From: an uncultured Prevotella sp.
GTDB lineage: Bacteria > Bacteroidota > Bacteroidia > Bacteroidales > Bacteroidaceae
Direction of reading: 5' to 3'
DNA: 53,101 nucleotides
Assembly: GCA_905233425.1 (NCBI GenBank)
Contig: CAJOEC010000014.1
Coordinates: 1 to 53,101, forward strand
The notes beneath the pieces were generated by a model. It was not told where the DNA came from, made no database searches, and was given only the letters and a program-made list of their open reading frames with translations. Made by a program: the position numbers and the translations under genes. This document shows positions 1 to 8,166 of this stretch, piece after piece (positions within the stretch are counted from its first letter, which is position 1; every line of letters starts with the position of its first letter).

Positions 1-1
1 G

Positions 2-280
2 GCCTCTCTGTCGAAAGAAGACCGGCGCAAGTATGACGAGAGTCTGAAACATTACCGCGACACCATTGCCGTGATGCACGGCCAGTGGCTTGAAGGCCAT
101 GCAAGTGGCATGGCTGAAGGCATGGAGAAAGGAATGGCTGAAGGCATGGAGAAAGGAATGGAGAAGGGTATTGAAGAAGCCAATCGCGAGAACGCCCGCA
201 AAATGAAAGCCCTTGGAATATCGGCAGATGTGATAGCCCAAGTCACGGGTCTCACTACTGATCAGATTAACAGCCTGTAA
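2..280 (+). CDS. Rpn-family PD-(D/E)XK nuclease/transposase, C-terminal fragment
   Basis: The frame is open from the window edge to a TAA at 278-280, so the gene begins outside. The visible part reads LSKEDRRKYDESLKHYRD, then a Met/Gly/Glu repeat tract (GMAEGMEKG units) and a C-terminal helix-turn-helix-like end (ISADVIAQVTGLTTDQI). This tail is typical of the Rpn recombination-promoting nuclease / putative transposase family common in Bacteroidales. The catalytic domain is not in the window, so the family call rests on the tail alone. The GMxEG tract is encoded by 12- and 24-base DNA repeats and probably varies between strains. Confidence 0.7.
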   Translation, partial: ASLSKEDRRKYDESLKHYRDTIAVMHGQWLEGHASGMAEGMEKGMAEGMEKGMEKGIEEANRENARKMKALGISADVIAQVTGLTTDQINSL

Positions 281-302
281 ATGCGGGTACTATTTTACAG
301 AA

Positions 303-1661
303 ATGACATTCGAAGAAACATACCTTAACGACAACATCCTCGACGCGCTCTACGATATGCACTTCGAGGAGATGACTCCTATACAGGAGAAGTGCATACC
401 CGAGATTCTCAACGGACGCGACGTCCTCGGAGTGGCGCAGACGGGTACCGGCAAGACCGCCGCCTATCTGCTGCCCATCCTCTCAATGCTCGATGATGAC
501 CGCCAGGGGTTGAGCGATAAGAGTTCAGAGTTGAGTGACTTTACTTCTGAGGCGAAAAGTGAAGTCTCTCAACACTCAACTCTCAACACTCAACGCTTCC
601 CTGAAGACGCCATCAACTGCGTGGTCATGGCCCCGACACGCGAGCTGGCACAGCAGATAGACCAGGCCATGCAGGGCTTCGCCTACTACCTCGACGGCAT
701 CAGCTCGATAGCCGTCTACGGCGGTAACGATGGTTCACGCTTCGACCAGGAGACTCGCGGCCTGCGCGGCGGCGCACCCGTGGTCATAGCCACCCCCGGC
801 CGTCTGCTCAGCCATCTGAAGGTGGGCAACCTCGACCTCTCGCGCACATCGTTCTTCGTGCTCGACGAGGCCGACCGTATGCTCGACATGGGATTCTCCG
901 AAGACATCATGCAGATAAACGCCCTGCTGCCCAAGGACTGCCAGAAGGTGATGTTCTCGGCCACCATGCCCCAGAAGATCCGCGAGCTGGCCGTCAGCCT
1001 CCTCCACGACCCCGTGGAGGTGAAACTGAAGGTTAGCCGTCCGGCCGACAAGATCAAGCAGATGGCCTACGTGTGCTACGAGCCGCAGAAGCTGAAAATC
1101 ATAGACCACCTCTTCCAGAACGGCGACCTGCGGCGCGTCATCATCTTCTGCGGGAAGAAGGACCGCGTGAAGGACATCAACCGTGCACTACAACGGCTGA
1201 AGATAAACTGCGCCCCGATGCACTCAGACCTCACGCAGGCCGAGCGCGACGACGTGATGTACCGCTTCAAGGCCGGACAGGTAGACGTGCTCGTAGCCAC
1301 CGACATCGTGGCACGCGGCATCGACATCGACGACATCGCCATTGTCATCAACTACGACGTGCCCCACGATGCCGAGGACTATGTCCACCGCATCGGACGC
1401 ACTGCCCGCGCCGAGCGCGACGGCGAGGCCATCACCTTTGTAAGCGGCGACCAGGACATACGCCGCTTCAAGCAAATCGAGCAGTTCCTGAAGAAGGAGG
1501 TGGAGAAACTGCCGCTGCCCGAAGGTCTCGGCGAAGCCCCCGAATACAAAGCCAGCGGCCGCCCTGCGGGACAGGGAGACCGCCGTGGCCGTGGAGGCAG
1601 AGGCAGGGGCGGAAAAGGCCGCACACACCGTGGCGGAAAAGGCCACAAGCGGCGCGGCTGA
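303..1661 (+). CDS. DEAD-box ATP-dependent RNA helicase
   Basis: This 452-aa protein is a cytoplasmic DEAD-box RNA helicase. Visible motifs are the Q motif region (MTPIQEKCIPEI), motif I AQTGTGKT (residues 45-52), Ia PTRELAQQ (111-118), Ib TPGR, II DEAD (188-191), III SAT (219-221), V ARGID and VI HRIGRTAR (362-369). The tail from about residue 417 is Arg/Gly-rich and basic, as in RhlE-like helicases that bind structured RNA. Oddity: about 30 residues between motifs I and Ia (roughly 67-98) are encoded by a foldback of seven-base repeats and look like an insertion into a surface loop. The gene ends 4 bases before the stop of the convergent hydrolase gene. Confidence 0.95.
   Translation: MTFEETYLNDNILDALYDMHFEEMTPIQEKCIPEILNGRDVLGVAQTGTGKTAAYLLPILSMLDDDRQGLSDKSSELSDFTSEAKSEVSQHSTLNTQRFPEDAINCVVMAPTRELAQQIDQAMQGFAYYLDGISSIAVYGGNDGSRFDQETRGLRGGAPVVIATPGRLLSHLKVGNLDLSRTSFFVLDEADRMLDMGFSEDIMQINALLPKDCQKVMFSATMPQKIRELAVSLLHDPVEVKLKVSRPADKIKQMAYVCYEPQKLKIIDHLFQNGDLRRVIIFCGKKDRVKDINRALQRLKINCAPMHSDLTQAERDDVMYRFKAGQVDVLVATDIVARGIDIDDIAIVINYDVPHDAEDYVHRIGRTARAERDGEAITFVSGDQDIRRFKQIEQFLKKEVEKLPLPEGLGEAPEYKASGRPAGQGDRRGRGGRGRGGKGRTHRGGKGHKRRG
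507..595 (+). repeat. Heptamer foldback inside the helicase gene
   Basis: Heptamers of the GAGTTGA type (507-534) face heptamers of the CTCAACA/CTCAACT type (568-595), so the segment can fold back on itself. It is translated in frame as a Ser/Thr/Gln-rich loop (residues such as SQHSTLNTQ). The same heptamers occur at 6739-6787 and 8045-8163. Confidence 0.85.
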
Positions 1662-1665
1662 ACCT

Positions 1666-2598
1666 TTACTTGCCGAATTTCTCGTTCTTCTCGATTGTCC
1701 ATCCCTGTCGTTTCGACAGCAGACAATCCTCACCCTGGAACATTTTTGCAGCTTCGTTGTCGCCCTTCAGCTGCCATTGCAGCCAAGCGAGGGCAACGAC
1801 TGAGAACTCGCCGCCATGAGGCTCGCGGTAGGTGCCGCCGTGGCCGACGGGGAAATTGGTGGCACAGGCCGGCACATGGTCAATGCGGTGGAAGTCGTCC
1901 ATGCCATTGCCGTAGGCTATGTCCTTCTCGCCGCCAAGGATATAGATGACGGGCGTGTGGATTTCCTTCAGTTTGTCCTTCGGTGGCATGGGCATTCCGC
2001 CGACGGCCTGGTTGGCGTTCTGCTGGTTGAAGAGTCCGCTGTTGCAGACCATGAGCGTCTTGATGCGTGGGTCGGCGCAGTTGTAGAGCGTCTGCAGTCC
2101 GCCGCACGACATTCCGGCCACGGCAATGTTCTTCACGTCAATCTTCTTGTAGTAGGGCGACGACGGGTCGGCGTTCTGCGCCTCCACCCAGTCCATCGAC
2201 TCTATCTGCTGCTCGGTCGTCGACATGGGGCCGCGATAGGGTGAGTCGTCCATCGGGATGTAGCCTGTCGCCACGACGATAAACCCGTGGCTGGCAATCT
2301 CGTTGAGGAACTTGTAGTGCTCCCACGGCGAGTTTGTGCAGGCGCCGTTGCCCCACACGAGGACGGGCAGCTGGTTTTTCTCGCCAAAGGCCGACAAGTC
2401 CTGCGGCACGAAGACGGTGTGGGCCTTCAGCGTCGGTTCCTCTTTCATCACGGCCTTCCAGGGGCCGGTGCCGCCATCCTCGACGATGCGCTGCTGTGGC
2501 TGTACGGAGTCATCAGTCACCTCGGGTGATACTGTTGCTGATGCGCCCAGCGTAGCTGCTGCCAGCGCAAACGAAAGGAAAAAACATTTTGTTTTCAT
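1666..2598 (-). CDS. Secreted alpha/beta hydrolase (acetyl xylan esterase/lipase-like)
   Basis: The protein is 310 aa from the ATG at 2598; an upstream TTG gives no better start. Residues 1-22 (MKTKCFFLSFALAAATLGAS) form a signal peptide, so it acts outside the cytoplasm. The core has an alpha/beta hydrolase fold: the oxyanion-side strand LPVLVWGNGAC, the nucleophile elbow GMSCGG (Ser about 164), an acid region ILGGEKDIAYG and a late His in VGHGGTY. The substrate cannot be read from the sequence; carbohydrate-ester or lipid ester hydrolysis is plausible. It is convergent with the helicase, with 4 bases between the stops. Confidence 0.8.
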   Translation of the reverse strand: MKTKCFFLSFALAAATLGASATVSPEVTDDSVQPQQRIVEDGGTGPWKAVMKEEPTLKAHTVFVPQDLSAFGEKNQLPVLVWGNGACTNSPWEHYKFLNEIASHGFIVVATGYIPMDDSPYRGPMSTTEQQIESMDWVEAQNADPSSPYYKKIDVKNIAVAGMSCGGLQTLYNCADPRIKTLMVCNSGLFNQQNANQAVGGMPMPPKDKLKEIHTPVIYILGGEKDIAYGNGMDDFHRIDHVPACATNFPVGHGGTYREPHGGEFSVVALAWLQWQLKGDNEAAKMFQGEDCLLSKRQGWTIEKNEKFGK

Positions 2599-2652
2599 AG
2601 TTAACAAGTCTATTTATAGTTAATAAGTCTATTGATTATTAGTGTTCAACAT

Positions 2653-3780
2653 CTACCAGCCTTCGGGCAGCACGATGTTCTCTATGCTGTGGGCTTCTTT
2701 GAACAGCGGCGAAATCTCGTCGTCGGTGAAGCCGGCAATGCCACACCCTATGCGAGTGACGAGGAACGTCAGTTCCAGGTGCTGGCGGGCAAAGCCGATG
2801 AACTCGTCGACGTATGGGCGTATTGTCTCCACCCCGCCCTGCATCGTCGGTATGGCATAGCTCTGGCCCTGAAGCCCCACGCCCTGGCCCATGACGGCCC
2901 CAAACTTGTAGTGTGCGATGTTAGCGGCCCCGCTGAGATGCATACCACGCAAATTGCTGCCGAAGACGAATATCTCGCCCGGCTGGAGTTCGGTGATGAA
3001 CTCCGGTGTTGTTCTTTTCTTTTCCATGTCTTTCTTGTTATCGAATAATGATCCAAAAATGTTTCGTAGTCTATTTCGCACAGACAATCCATCCACCTCG
3101 ACGACAGAACGTCTACGCTCACCGGGCGCAGACCGCTTGCACTCCTCTGCCATATACCGTTCACGCTCCTCTGGCATAGGAATCGTCTCGGTCATATCCA
3201 AGTCTACGCCGAAATACTTCATGAAGTAAGGCTTGATGGTCGATTCCAAAAGCAGATTGTAGCGCTGTGACACTGCCGAAGGCGAAATGCCTAACATCGC
3301 GGCCGTCTCGTTGTTCTTGTATCCTTCAATGAAGCGCAGTTCCAGAATCGACTTGTTAGCAGGGCTGAGCTTAGCGTTCTCATACATATCCCTGATCATG
3401 TCCTGGAACTGGCGTTTCAGGTCGTTTGAGGAGTCGAAAGACAGCAGATAATCGTACAGGGAGATGCGCCCGAACTCCTTCTTGTACCATTTCAGCGCGT
3501 CGAGCACCACATAGCGGAATCCCCCAATGAGCCATGTGCGCAGACTGATGCCCGGCGAATGGTCCTCCAACGGTTTCCAGTCGTGGGCAATCAGGTAGAG
3601 GGCATACTGGTGGGAGAGCGACATGAAGTCGAGGTTCTGCTTCGTGCTCAACTGGTATTTCTGGTTGTAGAGGTTGTAGCCCACCTGGCAATAACCGTAG
3701 AAATACTCTCGGATGACCTGGGCGTTGCCACGGCGGAAACCGCTGATTATCTCCTTGTCGGAAAGGGACTGATGGTGCAT
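2653..3780 (-). CDS. Sigma-70-like DNA-binding domain fused to a macro-like (A1S_2505-type) domain
   Basis: This 375-aa protein has two unrelated parts. Residues 1 to about 200 resemble an ECF/sigma-70-like factor: a region-2-like helical segment (LSHQYALYLIAHDW, SLRTWLIGGFRYVVLDALKWY) and a region-4-like helix-turn-helix (NKSILELRFIEGYKNNETA then AAMLGISPSAVSQRYN). A basic linker with RRRSVVEVDGL follows. Residues from about 262 to the end (GEIFVFGSNLRGMHLSGAA, GVGLQGQSYAIPTM, LVTRIGCGIAGF) match a family usually seen as a stand-alone protein of about 120 aa, annotated as A1S_2505 phage non-structural and related to macro domains that bind ADP-ribose-like ligands. Ligand control of a sigma-like regulator is my inference. 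It is divergent from the vWA gene. Confidence 0.7.
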   Translation of the reverse strand: MHHQSLSDKEIISGFRRGNAQVIREYFYGYCQVGYNLYNQKYQLSTKQNLDFMSLSHQYALYLIAHDWKPLEDHSPGISLRTWLIGGFRYVVLDALKWYKKEFGRISLYDYLLSFDSSNDLKRQFQDMIRDMYENAKLSPANKSILELRFIEGYKNNETAAMLGISPSAVSQRYNLLLESTIKPYFMKYFGVDLDMTETIPMPEERERYMAEECKRSAPGERRRSVVEVDGLSVRNRLRNIFGSLFDNKKDMEKKRTTPEFITELQPGEIFVFGSNLRGMHLSGAANIAHYKFGAVMGQGVGLQGQSYAIPTMQGGVETIRPYVDEFIGFARQHLELTFLVTRIGCGIAGFTDDEISPLFKEAHSIENIVLPEGW

Positions 3781-3797
3781 AGGCGATTATTTTTCTG

Positions 3798-3805
3798 CAA
3801 AATTA
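3798..3805 (-). promoter_or_regulatory. -7 promoter element TAATTTTG
   Basis: Read on the minus strand this is TAATTTTG, matching the Bacteroidetes -7 consensus TAnnTTTG, 17 bases upstream of the sigma/macro fusion start. No clear TTTG -33 element is at the right distance. Confidence 0.55.
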
Positions 3806-3904
3806 CAAAAAAAACTCATTACGCCTTAATTTTTTCCCGAAAACTTCTTCTAAGAAATAAAAAACAGTTCACTTTTTATATTCACCCTTTAACAACTTAC
3901 TATT

Positions 3905-4552
3905 ATGGAAAAGCAGAATGAGAAGAATGCAAAGCGAGTGTTCAACCTTATCATCGTCGACGAGAGCGGGTCGATGTCAGTAATCCGCCGGCAGGCCTTC
4001 GCCGGAATGAACGAGACGCTACAGACCGTCCGCAAGATGCAGCAGCAGTTCGCCGACACCGAGCAGCGCGTCACACTGGTGACCTTCGACAGCGAGCACA
4101 TCAAGTGGCACTACGACGAGACCCCCGCCGACGAGACCAAGGATTTGGAGTGGAATGCCTACAAGCCGGGGGCAGCAACGCCCCTCTACGATGTCATGGG
4201 CAAGGCCATATCGAAGGTCAACTCACAGACCGAGAGCGGGGAGAACGTGCTGGTGACGGTCATCACCGACGGCGAGGAGAACTGCTCCAGCGAATGGACG
4301 CTGAAGATGATCAAGGCGCTGATTGAGAAACTGAAGAACCAGAACTGGACCTTCACGCTCATCGGCACCGACAACCTCGACGTGGAGGCAATGGCCAAGG
4401 ACTTCGCCATCGACGAGCACATGGAGTTCCGCGAGGACGAGGAGGGCACCAAGGCGATGTTTGCACGCGAGCGTAGCTCACGCGAACGCTACAACTTCTG
4501 CCTCAGCAGAGGGGCGGCAATGCCGAAGGGACGGTTCTTCGACGAGGATTAG
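3905..4552 (+). CDS. von Willebrand factor A domain protein
   Basis: This 215-aa protein is a single vWA domain with no signal peptide, so it is probably cytoplasmic. The metal-dependent adhesion site is intact: DESGS near residue 19, a Thr in AATPLYD and an Asp in ITDGEEN. Such proteins bind a partner through a bound divalent cation; the partner is not evident. The C-terminus is charged (FDED). It is divergent from the sigma/macro fusion across about 125 bases of A/T-rich DNA, so the two may be co-regulated. A strong terminator follows. Confidence 0.85.
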   Translation: MEKQNEKNAKRVFNLIIVDESGSMSVIRRQAFAGMNETLQTVRKMQQQFADTEQRVTLVTFDSEHIKWHYDETPADETKDLEWNAYKPGAATPLYDVMGKAISKVNSQTESGENVLVTVITDGEENCSSEWTLKMIKALIEKLKNQNWTFTLIGTDNLDVEAMAKDFAIDEHMEFREDEEGTKAMFARERSSRERYNFCLSRGAAMPKGRFFDED

Positions 4553-4599
4553 AATGCAACTGTAGCCGTGCAGCCTGCACGGTTTACAAGACAGAGAAA

Positions 4600-4638
4600 G
4601 GGGCACACAGCATTATGCTGGTGCCCCATTCTTTTTTA
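4600..4638 (+). terminator. Rho-independent terminator after the vWA gene
   Basis: Stem GGGGCAC/GTGCCCC encloses CAGCA/TGCTG and is followed by ATTCTTTTTT. It lies 48 bases after the vWA stop, between convergent genes. Confidence 0.85.
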
Positions 4639-4707
4639 TGAACAACGAATTGAACGAATTGAACGAATACGTGTCATTCGTGAAATTCGTTGTTAAAAGA
4701 AAGTTCC

Positions 4708-6210
4708 TTATTTCACGTACTCCGAGAAGTCGGTGAGGTGCATGTCGCCCTTGCGAGCCAGTGTGTCGTGCATGGCGAAGGCGGCGGTGAGACAATGGCG
4801 GGTGTGGCCGCCGGTGCCCAGCTTCAAGTATTCGCGCAGCAGCGGACGGTAGTCGGGGTGGGCGCAGTTCTCTATGATGGCCTCGGCACGCTGCATGGGA
4901 CTCTTGTGGCGCAGGTCGGCAATACCCTGCTCCGTCACCACAACGTTCACGTCGTGTTCCGAGCTGTCCTGATGCGTTACGAAAGGCACGATGCTGGAGA
5001 TGCAGCCGCCCTTTGCTGTCGACGGGCATGTGAAGATGCTCAGGTAGGCGTTGCGCTCGAAGTCGCCGCTGCCGCCGATGCCGTTCATCATCTTCGTGCC
5101 GCTGATGTGCGTGCTGTTCACGTTGCCGTAGAGGTCGACCTCGATGGCGGTGTTGATGGCGATGACGCCGAGACGGCGGATGACAGCCGGGTGGTTCGAG
5201 ATCTCGCTCTGGCGCAGCGTCAGGTGATCCTTGAAGTAGCCGATGTTGTCGTAGACCTGCATCAGACAGTCGTTAGAGACGGTGAGCGAGCAGGCCGAAG
5301 CGTCCTTCACTCGTCCGTGGAGCATCATCTCGATGACCGAGTTCTGGATTACCTCAGTATAGATGTTGAAATCGGGCACGTGCTTGTCCTCGCCCAGTGC
5401 GCCGAGGATGGCGTTTGCCGTGCTTCCCACGCCGCTCTGCAGGGGCAGGAACTCCTTGGGAATGCGTCCGGCGTGCAGCTCTGAGACGAGGAACTCGGCT
5501 GTCAAGTAGCCGATCTTGTCGGTCACGGGGTCGCTGTCCTTGAAGGCGCGGGCCTCGTCGGGGATGTTACACTCAACTACGCCGACCACCTTCTCGCGGG
5601 GGATGGAGACGTAAGGACGTCCGATGCGGTCGCCAACGTTGAAGATGGGTATGGGCTTGCGGTAGGGCGGGTCGAGAGGCTCGTAGACATCGTGGATGTA
5701 CTTGGCGTTGGGGCTGTGGAACGAGTTGAGTTCCAGTATGACCTTCTTGGCCAGACGGGCGGCCGTGGGGCTGATGCCGCCGGCGGCGGTCAGGTAGACG
5801 CGCATCTCGTCGCCCACCTCCTCAATGTCGCAGACCTCAAGTATTGCCCAGTCCACATCGCCGTAGAAACCATAGCGCAGTTCCTGTGCCATGTGGCTGA
5901 GGTGCAGGTCGTTGTAGGGGATTTCGCCCATGTTCACGTGCTTGCGGAAATCAGGGTTAGTGGTGTAGGGAGCGCGGTACTTCAGGGCCTGTGCGTTGGC
6001 CAGGTCGCCGTCGGTCGACTGTCCTGTGCTGGCACCGGTGTAGATTTCGACCTTGAACTCGCGGCCGGCCTCATGCTCGGCCAGTGCAATCTTTGCCAAC
6101 TCCTTTGTTGTTGCCTTGGCCACGCCGGCGGGCGTGAAGCCACTCATGGCGATGTGGTCGCCATTCTTGATTAATGCTGCTGCTTCGGCAGCGGTCAAAC
6201 GTGTGTACAT
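4708..6210 (-). CDS. Acetyl-CoA hydrolase/transferase family (succinate CoA transferase-like)
   Basis: This 500-aa cytoplasmic enzyme moves CoA between succinate and acetate or propionate. It starts MYTRLTAAEAAALIKNGDHI. The second half carries the family signature IGGSGDFERNAY, and AILGALGEDKH and GIADLRHKSP are also typical. Length fits the family (about 500). In fermenting Bacteroidales this enzyme supplies succinyl-CoA for the methylmalonyl-CoA route, in agreement with the mce-mmdA operon 5 kb away. Assignment to succinyl-CoA:acetate rather than another acyl-CoA is inference. A TACCTTTG element lies 36 bases upstream. Confidence 0.88.
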   Translation of the reverse strand: MYTRLTAAEAAALIKNGDHIAMSGFTPAGVAKATTKELAKIALAEHEAGREFKVEIYTGASTGQSTDGDLANAQALKYRAPYTTNPDFRKHVNMGEIPYNDLHLSHMAQELRYGFYGDVDWAILEVCDIEEVGDEMRVYLTAAGGISPTAARLAKKVILELNSFHSPNAKYIHDVYEPLDPPYRKPIPIFNVGDRIGRPYVSIPREKVVGVVECNIPDEARAFKDSDPVTDKIGYLTAEFLVSELHAGRIPKEFLPLQSGVGSTANAILGALGEDKHVPDFNIYTEVIQNSVIEMMLHGRVKDASACSLTVSNDCLMQVYDNIGYFKDHLTLRQSEISNHPAVIRRLGVIAINTAIEVDLYGNVNSTHISGTKMMNGIGGSGDFERNAYLSIFTCPSTAKGGCISSIVPFVTHQDSSEHDVNVVVTEQGIADLRHKSPMQRAEAIIENCAHPDYRPLLREYLKLGTGGHTRHCLTAAFAMHDTLARKGDMHLTDFSEYVK

Positions 6211-6245
6211 GATTTTTTATAGATTTGTTATTCACAATTTCCGTG

Positions 6246-6253
6246 CAAAGGTA
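6246..6253 (-). promoter_or_regulatory. -7 promoter element TACCTTTG for the CoA transferase
   Basis: On the minus strand this reads TACCTTTG, the Bacteroidetes -7 consensus. No good -33 TTTG is at the expected distance. Confidence 0.6.
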
Positions 6254-6260
6254 CAAAGTT

Positions 6261-6305
6261 TAAGGGAGTTAAAGCCCTTTTCCATGGTCTTTTAACTCCC
6301 TTTAA
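6261..6305. repeat. Inverted repeat TTAAGGGAGTTAAAG / CTTTTAACTCCCTTTAA
   Basis: Arms at 6261-6274 and 6289-6305 pair into a hairpin downstream of the Memo-AMMECR1 gene and upstream of the CoA transferase promoter. It may act as a weak terminator. The same GGAGTTAAA unit is repeated at 10188-10322. Confidence 0.6.
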
Positions 6306-6323
6306 CCCAAAACCATATATTGC

Positions 6324-7883
6324 CTAAAACACTATTGCTTCGTAGACGTAGAGTTCGGCGTCGCGCCATCCGTCCCAGCCCAGTCCGGCCTTGTCACGCG
6401 AACAGTGGCCAACGAACTCCTCCTTAGTCCAGTTCACCTCGTCGGCCACCTGCGGCAGGAACGTTCCGCTGCGATAGCCCTTGCGTATGTATATGCCGTG
6501 GCGGTGCAGCTCAAACTCGTCGAGGCTGTGGATGCGGCGCATGGGCGTGAGCACCGAGATCTCGATGTCGATGTCGTCAAGCTCGTCGCGGCTGACAGGC
6601 ATGAACCTCGGGTCTTCGAAGGCGGCGGCACGGGCCATCTCAGCCACCGTCTCGTGAAGGGGCATGTCCTCGCCGAAATGCCCTATGCAACCGCGCAGTT
6701 GCCCATGCTTGTGAAGCGAAACAAAGGCGCCGCACTTTGAGTTGAGAGTTGAGGGTTGAGAGTTGAGAGTTGAGCGTTGAGAGTTGAGAGACGGCTGTGC
6801 TATAGGCTTGCCGTCGAGCGAGTCCTTGATGCTGTTGAGGGCTATTTCCTTCAGCAGCCGCTTGTCGTCGTCGGAGAGGACGAAGGCGTTGCTGTCGCGG
6901 CGCAACACGGCAAACGAGTGATAGCCCACGACGCGGCTGTGGTCGTGGTCGTCAATATCCCCAGAGTTCTGGTACATCAGGTGTTTCACCTCATAGTTGC
7001 CGTCGAGCATCAGCATAAGTGTGATGATGGCGAACTCGCCGCACGCGCTGGTGGCCAGGTTGCGCCTGCCACTACGGGCATTGGCCTCGATGGTGGCGAT
7101 GAACCGCCCAACGTCGCCGCTCTCAACTGCCTTGCCCGTGAGAACGTCCACCTCACAGGCATCCTCATACGAGGGATAGTGGGAGAAGTCGCTGCTTACG
7201 ATGAAGAGGTTCTCGTCGGTGAAATAGGGTTTTAGCACCTCAGCCATACGTTGCAGTTTCTCGTAGTCGTTGGTGGAGATGACTATCGGGACGATGGGTG
7301 GTACAGACCCCTCAGAAATGCTGTCTTGCCCGATAGAGCTGCTGCCGCCGACATACCTACGTTGCAGGAAAGGCAGCTGCACCTCCAAGCAATGCTCTTG
7401 TGCATGGGCTTCAGGGCGATAGAAGAACACGCTGTCGGAGTCCTCGGTGAGTTTCAGCGCCGTCTCGCGGTCGACCTTCACCTCGCCCAAGGGCGTGGCG
7501 TAATAGTCGGCCCCGGTATTTACCGATGCCCCGTCGAGCCACTCATGGTGACTGGGGCCAAGGAGGAATATGCGCTTGAACTGTTTGCCTGTCGGGAGCG
7601 TCATGTAGGCCGATGCCGCCACATTGCCGGAGAAATAGTACCCGGCATGAGGCACTATCAGAGCCGCCACATTATTATATATTGCGCTGCCGCTGTGAAG
7701 CGAAAGGAAGCTGTCGACCTCCTGGCTGAGACTCTGCGCGTTGCCGTCGTAGAACCGGTTGGCCTGGGTGGCAGGCCTGACCACGGGTGTCGTGGTCTGA
7801 CTGTTGTTTGTTGTCATCATCATTATCGCTGCAAAGATTGTTAATACCATTATTGCGAATACCGTTATTGTTGCTGTCTTCAT
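6324..7883 (-). CDS. AmmeMemoRadiSam system proteins B and A fused (Memo + AMMECR1)
   Basis: The protein is 519 aa from the ATG at 7883 (an ATG three codons earlier is possible). Residues 1-23 form one hydrophobic segment (ITVFAIMVLTIFAAIMMM), so it is membrane-anchored or exported. Next is a Memo-like domain (AALIVPHAGYYFSGNVAASAY, LLGPSHHEW, SSDFSHYPSYEDA), related to dioxygenases of the LigB type. The last about 180 residues are AMMECR1 (GAFVSLHKHGQLRGCIGHF, DIDIEISVL, YRSGTFLPQV). The two are often neighbours of a radical SAM gene; none is seen here. A Ser/Leu/Asn/Gln-rich tract just before the AMMECR1 core is encoded by heptamer repeats and looks inserted. Confidence 0.85.
   Translation of the reverse strand: MKTATITVFAIMVLTIFAAIMMMTTNNSQTTTPVVRPATQANRFYDGNAQSLSQEVDSFLSLHSGSAIYNNVAALIVPHAGYYFSGNVAASAYMTLPTGKQFKRIFLLGPSHHEWLDGASVNTGADYYATPLGEVKVDRETALKLTEDSDSVFFYRPEAHAQEHCLEVQLPFLQRRYVGGSSSIGQDSISEGSVPPIVPIVISTNDYEKLQRMAEVLKPYFTDENLFIVSSDFSHYPSYEDACEVDVLTGKAVESGDVGRFIATIEANARSGRRNLATSACGEFAIITLMLMLDGNYEVKHLMYQNSGDIDDHDHSRVVGYHSFAVLRRDSNAFVLSDDDKRLLKEIALNSIKDSLDGKPIAQPSLNSQRSTLNSQPSTLNSKCGAFVSLHKHGQLRGCIGHFGEDMPLHETVAEMARAAAFEDPRFMPVSRDELDDIDIEISVLTPMRRIHSLDEFELHRHGIYIRKGYRSGTFLPQVADEVNWTKEEFVGHCSRDKAGLGWDGWRDAELYVYEAIVF
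6739..6790 (-). repeat. Heptamer tract inside the AMMECR1 domain
   Basis: Seven consecutive units of GAGTTGA (variants GGGTTGA and GCGTTGA) run 6739-6787. On the coding strand they give repeated STLNSQ-type residues. Same heptamer family as 568-595 and 8045-8163. Confidence 0.9.
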
Positions 7884-7921
7884 CAATTCCATTCCCTCCT
7901 TCGATGAATTAATTCACGATG

Positions 7922-7929
7922 CAAAATTA
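7922..7929 (-). promoter_or_regulatory. -7 promoter element TAATTTTG for Memo-AMMECR1
   Basis: Reads TAATTTTG on the minus strand, about 40 bases before the start codon. The promoter at 8025 points the other way. Confidence 0.55.
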
Positions 7930-8024
7930 CAAAACTTTGCGTCATTATTGAGTGAAAAACAGGAAAAAAACGTTTCAGGACAGGAAAAAGACTGTCAAAC
8001 AGCAGGGATTTCAATTTATTTTAC

Positions 8025-8032
8025 TACTTTTG
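8025..8032 (+). promoter_or_regulatory. -7 promoter element TACTTTTG for the glycosyltransferase
   Basis: TACTTTTG matches TAnnTTTG and would start transcription just before the 119-base heptamer tract, which would therefore lie in the 5' leader. No clear -33 element is seen. Confidence 0.55.
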
Positions 8033-8044
8033 CAGAAAATATCT

Positions 8045-8163
8045 CTCAACACTCAACTCTCAACACTCAACTCTCAACTCTCAACACTCAACTCTCAACA
8101 CTCAACTCTCAACACTCAACTCTCAACACTCAACCCTCAACCCTGAACACTCAACACTCAACG
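8045..8163 (+). repeat. 17-copy heptamer tract (CTCAACA/CTCAACT) in the glycosyltransferase leader
   Basis: Exactly 17 seven-base units fill 119 bases and end 3 bases before the ATG. Units are CTCAACA and CTCAACT, with CTCAACC, CTGAACA and CTCAACG near the end. The tract replaces the usual ribosome-binding region. Confidence 0.95.
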
Positions 8164-8166
8164 TAT

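Noticed and set aside
7804..8166. Longer N-terminus for the glycosyltransferase
   Set aside because: The extra frame is mostly translated heptamers and lies partly before the promoter.
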